46,211 nucleotides of DNA, taken from Candidatus Omnitrophus magneticus. Lineage in GTDB: Bacteria; Omnitrophota; Gorgyraeia; Tantalellales; Tantalellaceae. The notes under the pieces are model-generated. The model made no database searches, was not told the DNA's origin, and saw nothing but the letters and a program-made list of their open reading frames with translations. Within the stretch, counting starts at the first letter, position 1. Each line of letters begins with the position of its first letter. Location: positions 1 to 46,211 of the forward strand of contig JYNY01000016.1 in assembly GCA_000954095.1 (NCBI GenBank), written 5' to 3'. Made by a program: the position numbers and the translations under genes. Below, piece after piece: positions 34,553 through 42,988 of the stretch.

Positions 34553-34576
34553 GTTTTTTAACACGAAAAAACTGCC
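34539..34576 (-). terminator. intrinsic terminator of the pseB-ispH operon
   Basis: On the minus strand GGCA-GTTTTTT pairs with AAAAAAC-T-TGCC (one bulge, short loop CGTGTT), followed by ACTTTTTTT. It lies about 75 nt after the ispH stop and overlaps the tRNA-Lys promoter. Confidence 0.7.
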
Positions 34577-34650
34577 TGATAAAATTCTAAATTTACGATT
34601 GCGCCCTAACTATCTCAATGATATTGCTATATCTTCTATAGTGACACGGA

Positions 34651-35499
34651 TTACTCACGTGAATATTTTTCTAAAACCGATACAATCTCTTTTACTATTT
34701 TATCAGGGGTTGACGCGCCGGCCATTATTGCTATGGACTTAACATTATTAAAACAATCCAAATTTAAATTTTGCGCGGTTTCAATCCAGTAAGTATTTTT
34801 ATTTATCGCCTTAGAAATAAGATATAACCTTTTAGTATTCGCGCTTGATTTTGAACCAACAATCAAAACCGCGTCATTATTTTTAGGCAATGTTCTTATC
34901 TCTTCCTGTTTAACACGCGTTATACGGCAAGTAGTATCATATAATTTTATATCAGGAATAATTTTTACTAGCTTTCCCATTATAGCGTTTATATTGTCAA
35001 GAGACTGAGTGGACTGCGTTATAACAACTGCTTTTTTTATTTTTGCGAGATTATTCGGTAACACTCCGGGCTCTTCAATAATAAGAGCCCTATTCTTAAG
35101 CTGGCCGGCTATACCTTTAACCTCGCTGTGGCCTTTATCTCCTATAATTATTATTTTATTTTTTCGCTCCAACCGCCGGCCTATTTTATAAATATCCTTA
35201 ACGCGCGGGCAAGTGGCGTCTATAATTTTATAACCACGGTTGATAGCTCTAGAAAATATTTTTTTCCCCGCTCCATGCGCGCTTATTATCAAATAAGAAT
35301 TTTTATTTTTAGCGGAATAAATCTTAGAAAACCTCTTTACCCCGGCCATATTCAATTCATTTACCACAAAATTATTATGGACTATATCACCCAAAACATA
35401 GACATTCGCATTTATTTTCTTCGCGGCTTTTAAACTTATTTCAATAGCACGCCGCACACCAAAACAAAATCCCGAACTTTTAGCTATATTTATTTTCAT
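34651..35499 (-). CDS. ispH: 4-hydroxy-3-methylbut-2-enyl diphosphate reductase
   Basis: IspH (LytB) performs the last step of the MEP pathway, giving IPP and DMAPP with a [4Fe-4S] cluster. The three cluster cysteines are visible: C12 in SSGFCFGVRRA, one in IDATCPRVKDIY near residue 96, and one in YDTTCRITRVKQEE near residue 197. Other marks are VLGDIVHNNFVV, SAHGAG and GSKSSANTKRL, and AGASTPDKIV near the end. The 282-residue length is normal. The ATG overlaps the TGA of the polyprenyl synthetase gene (ATGA), so the C5 unit maker and the chain elongator are translationally coupled. Confidence 0.97.
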   Translation of the reverse strand: MKINIAKSSGFCFGVRRAIEISLKAAKKINANVYVLGDIVHNNFVVNELNMAGVKRFSKIYSAKNKNSYLIISAHGAGKKIFSRAINRGYKIIDATCPRVKDIYKIGRRLERKNKIIIIGDKGHSEVKGIAGQLKNRALIIEEPGVLPNNLAKIKKAVVITQSTQSLDNINAIMGKLVKIIPDIKLYDTTCRITRVKQEEIRTLPKNNDAVLIVGSKSSANTKRLYLISKAINKNTYWIETAQNLNLDCFNNVKSIAIMAGASTPDKIVKEIVSVLEKYSRE

Positions 35500-36563
35500 A
35501 ATTTTCTCGTTACCGCAAAAGTCTGACTTGAAAGTTTTTCTATAAGTTCCGCGAAGTATACCTTGTATTCTTTTTTTATTTTTAAACGCGACAAAAGAAC
35601 CAAAGACTCTTTTATCAAACCATCAATCATATCCAAAATAAAAAAAGCCGCGCCTGACTTAATTATCATATCCTTTATTTTTTCACAAGCCTCTATACTT
35701 TTATCATCTTTTTCAAATAAATTAAAAAATATTTTCTTATCACGTCCCTTTAAACTATGATATGTTTTCCACGCTAAAAAAGTTTTTTTCTTTTCCGAGA
35801 AATCCTGAAATTTTGACTTTCCTGTTTCTTCCTCAGTCATGAATATATCCAAGAAATCATCAAGTATTTGAAACGCCCTGCCTAAAACACTGCCAAATTT
35901 TTTTAAAAGTTTTATCTCAGATGGACCAGCTCCGGCGATAATAGCGCCCGCGGAAAGAGGCGCTAGAAAAGTATACACACTTGTTTTAAGTTCATACGTA
36001 CGGTAAATATCTTGATCAATAACTTTATCTAAGGTTTTTTTGCCGTTAAAAACATCAATAAATTCTCCTTCGCCTGTCCAAATCGCGGAAGAAATAAACT
36101 CTCTTAAAGCTGTCTCTTTTTTTTCGCATGATGTTTTAAAAGAAATAAAAAGTTCTACCGCCATCGCGAAAATTATATCCCCAGCCACAATACCTAAATA
36201 GCCGCCCAATCTATCATGCTTTGAAATTTTAATACGTGAATTAATAACTTTATGCAATGTAGGTTTTCCTCTCCTAAGTTCCGACTCATCTATTATGTCA
36301 TCATGAATAAGGAGAAACGCATGAAGAAATTCAAAAGCAATAGCGGGCTTTAAAACATCTTTATAAGATTTTTTTTCAAAAGAATACCCAAGATAGGAAA
36401 GTATAAAAAGAAGAGGCCGTATACGTTTACCTTTTCTTCCAAAAAAATCTTTTATCACGAAATACAAAAGCGGCGAAGCGGACTTCAAACAATATTTTTT
36501 TTCTAAAGAATCAAAAGATTCTTTTATTTCTCGTGAAATTTCTTTTTTTAAAATATCAATCAC
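35496..36563 (-). CDS. Trans-isoprenyl diphosphate (polyprenyl) synthetase
   Basis: The enzyme condenses IPP units into geranyl to long-chain diphosphates. GRKGKRIRPLL precedes the first Asp-rich motif HDDIIDESELRRGKPTLH, and the second is FQILDDFLDIF; KTSVYTFLAPLSAGA is the intervening IPP-binding block. The chosen start is a GTG at 36563, 8 nt after GGAG, which removes 14 residues from the longest frame (TTG at 36605). The protein is then about 355 residues. Product length cannot be assigned; residues just before the first motif are bulky (FLHAFLLIHDD), so chain length is best left open. The C-terminal 80 residues after LKGRDKK are less conserved. It overlaps ispH by 4 nt and follows coaX. 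Confidence 0.9.
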   Translation of the reverse strand: MIDILKKEISREIKESFDSLEKKYCLKSASPLLYFVIKDFFGRKGKRIRPLLFILSYLGYSFEKKSYKDVLKPAIAFEFLHAFLLIHDDIIDESELRRGKPTLHKVINSRIKISKHDRLGGYLGIVAGDIIFAMAVELFISFKTSCEKKETALREFISSAIWTGEGEFIDVFNGKKTLDKVIDQDIYRTYELKTSVYTFLAPLSAGAIIAGAGPSEIKLLKKFGSVLGRAFQILDDFLDIFMTEEETGKSKFQDFSEKKKTFLAWKTYHSLKGRDKKIFFNLFEKDDKSIEACEKIKDMIIKSGAAFFILDMIDGLIKESLVLLSRLKIKKEYKVYFAELIEKLSSQTFAVTRKL

Positions 36564-36627
36564 TAAAAAATCTCCAAATATTAAACCCGCGCAATATATT
36601 TCCAATAGATAATTATATTTCTCGGAA

Positions 36628-37362
36628 TTATGTTATTTCTTTAAGCCCTTCAAAAATTAATTTCGGATGTACATGTTTAATATATTTTGAATTTTTCGCC
36701 ACTAAAGCGGCGTCTCCGCCGGTAGCGGCAACATTAACTTTTCCGTATTTTTCGGTTATTCTTTCTATAAGCCCGTCGCACAAAGCGGCATATCCAAAAA
36801 GGATACCGTTATTCATACTAGTTTTTGTATCTTTCCCGATAAAACCTTTAGAAGATTTCAAGACTATTGAAGGCAAAAGGGATGTGTCGCTCACCAAAGA
36901 TTTTAAAGAAAGCCTTAATCCCGGGAATATAAAACCGCCTTCATAATCTCCACGTTTATTCACAAAATCTAAAGTAACCGCTGTCCCAAAATCAATAGCT
37001 ATTAAAGGCGCTTTATAACGCAATTTCGCGGCAAACGCGGTAACAAGCCTATCTTGCCCCACTTCATTAGGTTTATTATACTTATTTTTTATAGGAACTT
37101 TCATATCTCTTCCAACTATAGAAATAGACGCTCTCAAAAAAACTTTTTTTAACACGCTGATTAAAATAGATAAAAAATAAGGAACAACGCTTACCACAAT
37201 AATTTTATCCACAAATTTAATATACCTTCCCATCATACGGGTAAAAGCTTCTTTAGAAATTTCTTTTTTCGCGGTATGGATAAAATAATGTTTAACAAAA
37301 ACATTTCCGTCAACCAGAGCCATTGAAGTATTTGTGTTTCCTATATCTATAAGTAACCGCAT
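36628..37362 (-). CDS. coaX: Type III pantothenate kinase
   Basis: CoaX phosphorylates pantothenate, the first step of coenzyme A synthesis. Family motifs: MRLLIDIGNTNTSMALVDG at the N-terminus (phosphate 1), GQDRLVTAFAAKLRYKAPLIAIDFGTAVTLDFV (catalytic Asp and phosphate 2), GGFIFPGLRLSLKSL, and AATGGDAALVA near the end. The start chosen is the ATG at 37362, with AAAGAGAT upstream; a longer frame to 37407 adds 15 unlike residues. The 244-residue length is normal. It follows the amino-sugar genes by about 70 nt and is probably part of the same transcript. Confidence 0.95.
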   Translation of the reverse strand: MRLLIDIGNTNTSMALVDGNVFVKHYFIHTAKKEISKEAFTRMMGRYIKFVDKIIVVSVVPYFLSILISVLKKVFLRASISIVGRDMKVPIKNKYNKPNEVGQDRLVTAFAAKLRYKAPLIAIDFGTAVTLDFVNKRGDYEGGFIFPGLRLSLKSLVSDTSLLPSIVLKSSKGFIGKDTKTSMNNGILFGYAALCDGLIERITEKYGKVNVAATGGDAALVAKNSKYIKHVHPKLIFEGLKEIT

Positions 37363-37433
37363 ATTTATCTCTTTTTTATAAACCAAAAAATGAACAGGCA
37401 ACGCCATGCTAAATTAAAATTTCTAAAATATTT

Positions 37434-38711
37434 TTATTTTTTTAATTCTGAAATATTGTCAAATATCTTAGTAAATGCTTTTGCCACGTCATCCATATCT
37501 TCCTCGCTGTGAGGATACCTAATTACACCAGTCATAATTAATTCTTTTTCATGCATTTTTTCAGTTACAGGGCATATCCCTTTAGAATAATTAATGGACG
37601 CCTGATTTTTACACGCGCTAAACGGCCAACCATCTTTTCCATAAGCTATTTTTTTCTGATACATAGGCTCTAAATATATCGGCCGCACATATCCCGCTCC
37701 AAATGGTATTCCTTCAGCATTAAGCGCCTTTACAAATAAATCCCGCGTCACGCCTACAATATCTTCTTTAAAAATTATAGGGAACACAAAATAAACATGT
37801 TTCCCGAAAATTTCTTTCGGCAACATTAAGCCCTTAAATTTAGATATTTTTTTCGCGAGGTATCGGGCAAGATTAATCCTATGTTCATTAAGCTTATCAA
37901 GCCTTTTAAACTGGCCAACACTGACAGCTCCCTCTAATTCTGTCATTCGATAGTTAAACCCTACGATATTCGACACATCAGAAACACCCATACCGTCCGC
38001 GACTACTTCACCGTGATTACGAATGAGCTGTATTCTTAATGCTAAATTTTCATCATTAGTTATTGCGAACCCACCCTCTCCGCTTGTTATAGTTTTATGC
38101 TGATTAAGGCTGAAAACACCAATATCGCCTATCGTACCTGCTAACTTCTCTTTATAAACCGCACCCGGAGCCTGAGAAGTATCTTCGATAACTTTAAGGT
38201 TATACTCACGCGCGATTCGCATAATTTCATCCATACGAGCTGTCCCGCCAAATAAATGGACTACCATTATAGCGCGCGTTTTATCTGTTATCTTTTTACG
38301 AATATCTTTAGGATCAATACAAAATGTTTCTTCTTCAATATCCGCGAAAACAGGAATAGCGTTAGACATGATAATAGCTGTGGCTGAAGCGCTCATTGTA
38401 TACGGCGGCACTATAACTTCATCCCCGGGCCCAATACCAACGGCTAAAAGCCCTGCGTGTAGAGCGCTTGTCGCTGAATTAAGCGCGATTGCATATTTCG
38501 TTCCAAAATATTTTTTTATTTCAGATTCCAATTCTTTAACTTGCCTGCCTCCTAAAAAAGCATCTCCTGCTTTAGCAATAAAGCCGGATAAAACACCGCT
38601 ACTTAAAACTTCTTCAACACGCTTTCTTTCTTCTTCATCAATAAGAGCGCATGTCACAAAAGATTTATTTCTTATTTTTTCTCCACCGAAAAGAGCTAAC
38701 TTCCCTGTCAT
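37434..38711 (-). CDS. DegT/DnrJ/EryC1-family PLP aminotransferase
   Basis: This sugar aminotransferase type forms aminodeoxy sugars on nucleotides. Signs are LNSATSALHAGLLAVGIGPGDEVIVPPYTMSASA, the PLP-binding EDTSQAPGAVYK, and FSLNQHKTITSGEGG with the Schiff-base Lys. The 425 residues exceed the typical 370-390 because of a longer C-terminal part with PIYLEPMYQKKIAYG and CPVTEKMHEKELI. It is clearly distinct from PseC 3 kb upstream. It follows the Gfo/Idh gene by 22 nt; an oxidoreductase followed by a DegT aminotransferase is the common arrangement for 3-keto sugar amination. SD TAGGAG. Substrate unknown. Confidence 0.93.
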   Translation of the reverse strand: MTGKLALFGGEKIRNKSFVTCALIDEEERKRVEEVLSSGVLSGFIAKAGDAFLGGRQVKELESEIKKYFGTKYAIALNSATSALHAGLLAVGIGPGDEVIVPPYTMSASATAIIMSNAIPVFADIEEETFCIDPKDIRKKITDKTRAIMVVHLFGGTARMDEIMRIAREYNLKVIEDTSQAPGAVYKEKLAGTIGDIGVFSLNQHKTITSGEGGFAITNDENLALRIQLIRNHGEVVADGMGVSDVSNIVGFNYRMTELEGAVSVGQFKRLDKLNEHRINLARYLAKKISKFKGLMLPKEIFGKHVYFVFPIIFKEDIVGVTRDLFVKALNAEGIPFGAGYVRPIYLEPMYQKKIAYGKDGWPFSACKNQASINYSKGICPVTEKMHEKELIMTGVIRYPHSEEDMDDVAKAFTKIFDNISELKK

Positions 38712-38733
38712 ATTTTCTCCTAAAAAATATTTT

Positions 38734-39768
38734 TTATTTTTTTATTGTTACATCTCTATCCAATAATGGCAGGTTAATTCTAAGCCCCCCCGCGCGTAGA
38801 GATTCATGTAAAGCAGTAATAATTTCAAGTGTTCTCGTGCCGTCAAGCGCGGTAGATAAAGTTTCCCGTTTTTCTTTTACACATTCAACTATATCTTTCA
38901 CCGCATTTTTTAAAACATCTTGATACCCGTCTCCCAAATCAACACTCTCAGTACCAAGCTCATAATATCCTGAAAATCTTGGACTTTTTATTACTTTCCA
39001 CATAGTAGCGCCAAATCCGCTGTTTTGTATACGAAGCCTTCCCTTTGTACCGTAAATATCTATTTCAAAAATCACGTAAGATTTAACATTTAATCCATGT
39101 AGCGCGCATGAAAACCCATTTTTAAAATATATAAATCCGTCAATTGTCGGATCATTTGCCTGATTTTTTATTTTAGGATTCGCCCACACCCATTCAGCTT
39201 CTCCTAAAATAAATCTCAATAAATCAATCAAATGAGTCCCTGTGTTTGATATCCCGGCAGTGTAATAAGCGCTCACAGACTGTATTTCCCCAAGTTTTTT
39301 ACTTTCTATAATATTCTTAATCTTCCATTCTAATTTATCCCATCTACGAGAATGGTTCACCGCGAAAATTACTTTTTCTTTACGGCTGAGCCTCACTAAT
39401 TCATCCGCCTTAGCTAAATTATCCGTAATAGGTTTTTCACAAAATATAGCTTTAACTCCCTCGGAAATTGCTGTTCTGGCTATATCATAATGCGTGCCTT
39501 CCCAAGTACAAATACTAACTATATCTAATTTTTCTTTTTGAAAAAGCTCATTATAATCTGTGTAAAGCGCCTTAACACCCCATGTTTTTCCGAAATCCTC
39601 TAAACGATTTTTATCTATATCGCATGCCGCGATCAATTCAATATCCTTATTGTCTTTATACGCGGCGGCATGAGTCACTATGCCCTGCCGCAAAGGATCC
39701 TTGCTGAAAAGAGACGCAATTCTACCGCATCCGATAATCGCTACTTTTAATTTATTATTTTTTCCCAT
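38734..39768 (-). CDS. Gfo/Idh/MocA-family sugar oxidoreductase
   Basis: The NAD(P)-binding Rossmann domain begins VAIIGCGRIASLFSKDP and includes IFCEKPITDNLAKADELV, with the EKP catalytic Lys. The C-terminal alpha/beta domain starts near residue 125 (VNHSRRWDKLEWKIKN) and contains GTHLIDLLRFILGEAEWVWA. At 344 residues it is typical. It lies 22 nt before the DegT gene and 2 nt after the cytidylyltransferase, within the amino-sugar operon. It probably oxidises a nucleotide sugar or activated nonulosonate precursor at one hydroxyl so that the next enzyme can aminate it; the true substrate is not readable. Confidence 0.92.
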   Translation of the reverse strand: MGKNNKLKVAIIGCGRIASLFSKDPLRQGIVTHAAAYKDNKDIELIAACDIDKNRLEDFGKTWGVKALYTDYNELFQKEKLDIVSICTWEGTHYDIARTAISEGVKAIFCEKPITDNLAKADELVRLSRKEKVIFAVNHSRRWDKLEWKIKNIIESKKLGEIQSVSAYYTAGISNTGTHLIDLLRFILGEAEWVWANPKIKNQANDPTIDGFIYFKNGFSCALHGLNVKSYVIFEIDIYGTKGRLRIQNSGFGATMWKVIKSPRFSGYYELGTESVDLGDGYQDVLKNAVKDIVECVKEKRETLSTALDGTRTLEIITALHESLRAGGLRINLPLLDRDVTIKK

Positions 39769-39770
39769 AA

Positions 39771-40517
39771 TTATCTCACTGCCTTTTGTTTAATACTTTT
39801 ATTAATTTCAACAACTTGCGGATTATCCTTTAAAAATTTCAACACATCATAAGAATTGAAATTCTTTTTATTCGGATAAAGCGCTGAATACACAGTTTTT
39901 AAAAATTGAAAATCCTCTTTTGTATCAAGCGTCCATCGCCATTCAGGATGATTTAATTCTTCCGGAGCTCTCACGCTTCCCAGCTTAAACATCTCGGGAT
40001 GTTCATAAATATAAAGCGAAACGTTTTCTCTGTCTGCCGGTTCATTTGTAAGACGCGACACTTTATCCAAAACTTTTAAAGAAAAAACCTGAGTGTCAAG
40101 TCCGCGCGGGTATCTCCTGTCTAAAATATTACTCACATAATCATAATTATTTTTAAGATAAAATTCTATAGTTTCGTCAATAATAATTGAATCAATAAGC
40201 GTCTCATCGCCTGTTATTTCAACAATAATATTCGCGTTATAAGCCTTTCCCGCTTTTAAAACTCTATCCAACACATCTTCTTCGCTTCCTCTGTAACATC
40301 CGACATTAAGCTTCAATGCTAACTTTTCTATCGCGTCGCAATCAGGATTTACAGTAGTCGCCACGACTATTTCCTCTATAAATTTACTCTGTTTCAGACG
40401 TTCTATTATGAGTTCAAGCGTAGGCTTGCCGCAAATCTCGAGTAATGTTTTACCGGGTAAACGAGTCGAAGCGTAACGCGCTTCAATTGTCGCTACTATT
40501 TTTTCTTTTGAAATCAT
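39771..40517 (-). CDS. SpsF/PseF-like cytidylyltransferase
   Basis: The 248-residue protein is a nucleotidyltransferase of the CMP-sugar type. It opens KIVATIEARYASTRLPGKTLLEICGKP (nucleotide loop with R-x-x-S-x-R-L-P-x-K), then VVATTVNPDCDAIEKLA, RGSEEDVLDRV and ITGDETLIDSIIID (metal site). This matches the glycosyltransferase-like SpsF family, including PseF-type CMP-pseudaminate synthetases. In this cluster, CMP activation of a nonulosonate or 3-keto sugar is the natural role, but the substrate is unproven. SD AGGAGG lies about 8 nt before the ATG. It is 10 nt downstream of the acetyltransferase. Confidence 0.9.
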   Translation of the reverse strand: MISKEKIVATIEARYASTRLPGKTLLEICGKPTLELIIERLKQSKFIEEIVVATTVNPDCDAIEKLALKLNVGCYRGSEEDVLDRVLKAGKAYNANIIVEITGDETLIDSIIIDETIEFYLKNNYDYVSNILDRRYPRGLDTQVFSLKVLDKVSRLTNEPADRENVSLYIYEHPEMFKLGSVRAPEELNHPEWRWTLDTKEDFQFLKTVYSALYPNKKNFNSYDVLKFLKDNPQVVEINKSIKQKAVR

Positions 40518-40527
40518 TTATGCCTCC

Positions 40528-41112
40528 TTATTTATGAGCAGGATTAATAATTCCATACATTACAATATCAACATAAATTCCATCTTTATAAAAAGCTTCC
40601 TTAAAAATCCCTTCTTTGGACATCCCTGAACTTTCCGCGACTTTTATCATGGCTTTATTGCGTACTGTCATTCCAGAATAAAGACGATGTAAAAAAAGCT
40701 GATTAAAACCATATTCTATTAGAAGCCTATATGTTTCCTTCGCAACACCTTTTCCCCAATAAGATTTTTCACCAATAAGAATTGAAATTTCACCTGAATT
40801 ATTTTCCCACGAAATATTTCCAAGACTCGTGTTCCCGATATGTTTCCCTGTATCTTTTGCTAAGATCGCGAAAGCCGCGATATTATCCAAATTGTCAACA
40901 GATTCTACATATTTACGGGTGAGCTCTATTGTGTTATTGCCTCTACCATGCCTATTTTCCCTGCATACTTCTTTGTCATTCAGCCATGAGACGTAAGATT
41001 GTGAGACATGTTTAAAAGAAAGGCCTTCTAAATAAACCGTAGCGGATTCTAACACCGGTTCTTCTATTACTAATTTTTTTATTTTATCTAAAGAAGGTAT
41101 TAGTACTGACAC
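40528..41112 (-). CDS. GNAT acetyltransferase of amino-sugar cluster (RimJ/PseH-like)
   Basis: The 194-residue protein has a GNAT fold: YVSWLNDKEVCREN, FAILAKDTGKHIGNTSLGNI, ISILIGEKSYWGKGVAKETYRLLIEYGF (acetyl-CoA loop) and VRNKAMIKVAESSGMSKEGIF. Neighbours suggest that it N-acetylates the amine made by PseC, the PseH step, though it resembles general RimJ/RimL enzymes as much as PseH. The start is a GTG at 41112 that overlaps the methylase stop by 13 nt; GGGGATCC upstream could serve as SD. Substrate assignment is by context only. Confidence 0.85.
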   Translation of the reverse strand: MSVLIPSLDKIKKLVIEEPVLESATVYLEGLSFKHVSQSYVSWLNDKEVCRENRHGRGNNTIELTRKYVESVDNLDNIAAFAILAKDTGKHIGNTSLGNISWENNSGEISILIGEKSYWGKGVAKETYRLLIEYGFNQLFLHRLYSGMTVRNKAMIKVAESSGMSKEGIFKEAFYKDGIYVDIVMYGIINPAHK

Positions 41113-41765
41113 TTTTTTGGATCCCCAATTTTTTTTAATAAAAACATCACGTCTACATTATCATTATCAATATATTTCATAAATTCATTTTTTACCAATT
41201 TTAAATCTGGAAAATTATTCATATATATACTCTGGTAATCCGCTTTCCACATAATTGATTTGTTGTTCCTATAAGAAATTTCTTCACATACCGGAGAATA
41301 ATATTCATATCCCCATATATATTTCCCGCTACAACGGTATATCTCTGATAAAACTTTTTTTACATCTTTCGGATGAATATGAATCAATACCCCCGCGGTA
41401 AAAACCACATCAAAATACCCGTCTTTAAAAGGCATATCAAAGGCTGAACCTTGAATAATATTTATTCCATGAGAACGTGTTTTAGCATTCTCAACCGCGT
41501 ATTCATTTATTTCTATACCATATAAATTTTTAAACCCTAATTTCTGTAACAGTAAAAGCTGATTCCCGACATTAGAACCGACCTCAATAATTTTAATATT
41601 TTTATTCATGTTTCCCAAAAAACTCTTTGTTATTTTAGACGCTGAAAAACCAAAAGTTTTAACATAAAGTTTATCCAATTCAGCCGGCGTAAAATTATTT
41701 CGTATAGAATATTTTTTCCCGAAATCCCCCTGCCATATATTTTCCTGTTTAGTCATGACAAACAT
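41100..41765 (-). CDS. Pseudaminic acid biosynthesis-associated methylase
   Basis: A class I SAM methyltransferase of about 221 residues. It begins MTKQENIWQGDFGKKYSIRN, as in the family named pseudaminic acid biosynthesis-associated methylase. The SAM loop is IIEVGSNVGNQLLLL and the acidic end of strand 2 is YGIEINEYAVENAK; FDVVFTAGVLIHIHPKD follows. ATG 41765 is favoured over a TTG at 41774, because AGGAGG is 10 nt upstream of the former and nearly touches the latter; an ATG at 41756 is also possible. It lies between pseC and the acetyltransferase and may methylate the finished sugar or an intermediate. Confidence 0.88.
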   Translation of the reverse strand: MFVMTKQENIWQGDFGKKYSIRNNFTPAELDKLYVKTFGFSASKITKSFLGNMNKNIKIIEVGSNVGNQLLLLQKLGFKNLYGIEINEYAVENAKTRSHGINIIQGSAFDMPFKDGYFDVVFTAGVLIHIHPKDVKKVLSEIYRCSGKYIWGYEYYSPVCEEISYRNNKSIMWKADYQSIYMNNFPDLKLVKNEFMKYIDNDNVDVMFLLKKIGDPKKCQY

Positions 41766-41779
41766 TTTAAACAATCCTC

Positions 41780-42943
41780 CTATTCTACTTGCATTTTTTT
41801 TAAAATATCTAAAAAATTTTTAGCCACATATTCGACATCATCATCCCTCATCGTTGGGAAAAGAGGCAAACTTATCTCTCCATTAAAAAACTCTTCCGCT
41901 CTAGGGCATATTCCCTTGCCATATCCTAATGATTGATAATACGGATGTAAATAAACAGGGATATAATGGCTCTGAACAAATATCCCTCTATTATACAATT
42001 CTTCCACTATTTCTCGTTTTTGTTTAATCATGGAATTTATTAATTTTATTGGATAAAAATGCCATGACGATTTTATTTCATATCCTTCAAATGGTAATGT
42101 GAAAAATGAATTCTTATCAAACAATCTATTATATTGCCCGGCAATTTCTGTTCTCTGCTGTAAAAATACATCTGATTTTTTTAACTGCGAAATTCCCAAA
42201 GCGCATTGAATATCAGTTATACGATAATTAAAACCCAATTCCATCATTTCATAATACCATAAACCCTGCTCCTTTTGAGATTCATTTGTACGGTATATGC
42301 CATGGGACCGTAGGCCAATAAGCCTTTTATATGTTTGATAATCATTTGTCAAAACCGCGCCGCCTTCTCCGGTTGTAATATGTTTTACTGGATGAAAGCT
42401 TAATACGGTAAGACCGCAATAAGTGTTACTGCCAACGGTCTCGCCTGAGGCGTATTTCGCGCCTAATGCGTGGCAGGCATCCTCAATTATAAATATCCCT
42501 TTTTCTCTGGCTATTTTTGAAATTTTATCCATATCGCATGGGAATCCAGAAAAATGAACAGGAATAATAGCCTTTGTTTTTTTAGTAATTTTTTTTACTA
42601 TTTCTTCAGGATCAATATTCATTGACCTATGCCCTATATCCGCGAAAACTGTCTTTCCGCCGGCCAAAAGGACCATATTGGAAGTAGCCGCGAATGTTAT
42701 AGGAGTAGTAATTACCTCATCCCCCGCTTTCACCCCGGCAATTATGCAGGCTAAATGAAGGGCGGCTGTACCGCTCGAAACTGCTACAGCATATTTAGAA
42801 CCGCAATAAGAACTAAGCACTTTTTCAAATTCTTCTACTTTTCCGCCTTGTGTAATACGGTCACCACGTAAAGCGCTGACAACCGCATCTATATCATTTT
42901 GATCTATAGAATGCCTTCCGTAAGGAATTTCATATTTAGACAT
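41780..42943 (-). CDS. pseC: UDP-4-amino-4,6-dideoxy-L-altrosamine transaminase PseC
   Basis: PseC aminates the 4-keto sugar made by PseB using glutamate and PLP. It begins IPYGRHSIDQNDIDAVVSALRG, then AVSSGTAALHLACIIAGVKAGDEV, EDACHALGAKY, and LSFHPVKHITTGEGGAVLTND with the PLP Lys. HPVKHITTGEGG is characteristic of PseC rather than general DegT. The 387 residues are normal. It follows pseB by 45 nt. SD GAGGAAA. Confidence 0.95.
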   Translation of the reverse strand: MSKYEIPYGRHSIDQNDIDAVVSALRGDRITQGGKVEEFEKVLSSYCGSKYAVAVSSGTAALHLACIIAGVKAGDEVITTPITFAATSNMVLLAGGKTVFADIGHRSMNIDPEEIVKKITKKTKAIIPVHFSGFPCDMDKISKIAREKGIFIIEDACHALGAKYASGETVGSNTYCGLTVLSFHPVKHITTGEGGAVLTNDYQTYKRLIGLRSHGIYRTNESQKEQGLWYYEMMELGFNYRITDIQCALGISQLKKSDVFLQQRTEIAGQYNRLFDKNSFFTLPFEGYEIKSSWHFYPIKLINSMIKQKREIVEELYNRGIFVQSHYIPVYLHPYYQSLGYGKGICPRAEEFFNGEISLPLFPTMRDDDVEYVAKNFLDILKKMQVE

Positions 42944-42988
42944 ATTATTTCCTCAAAAAATTAGTAATACGCCTCTCCTCCCTTAGTG

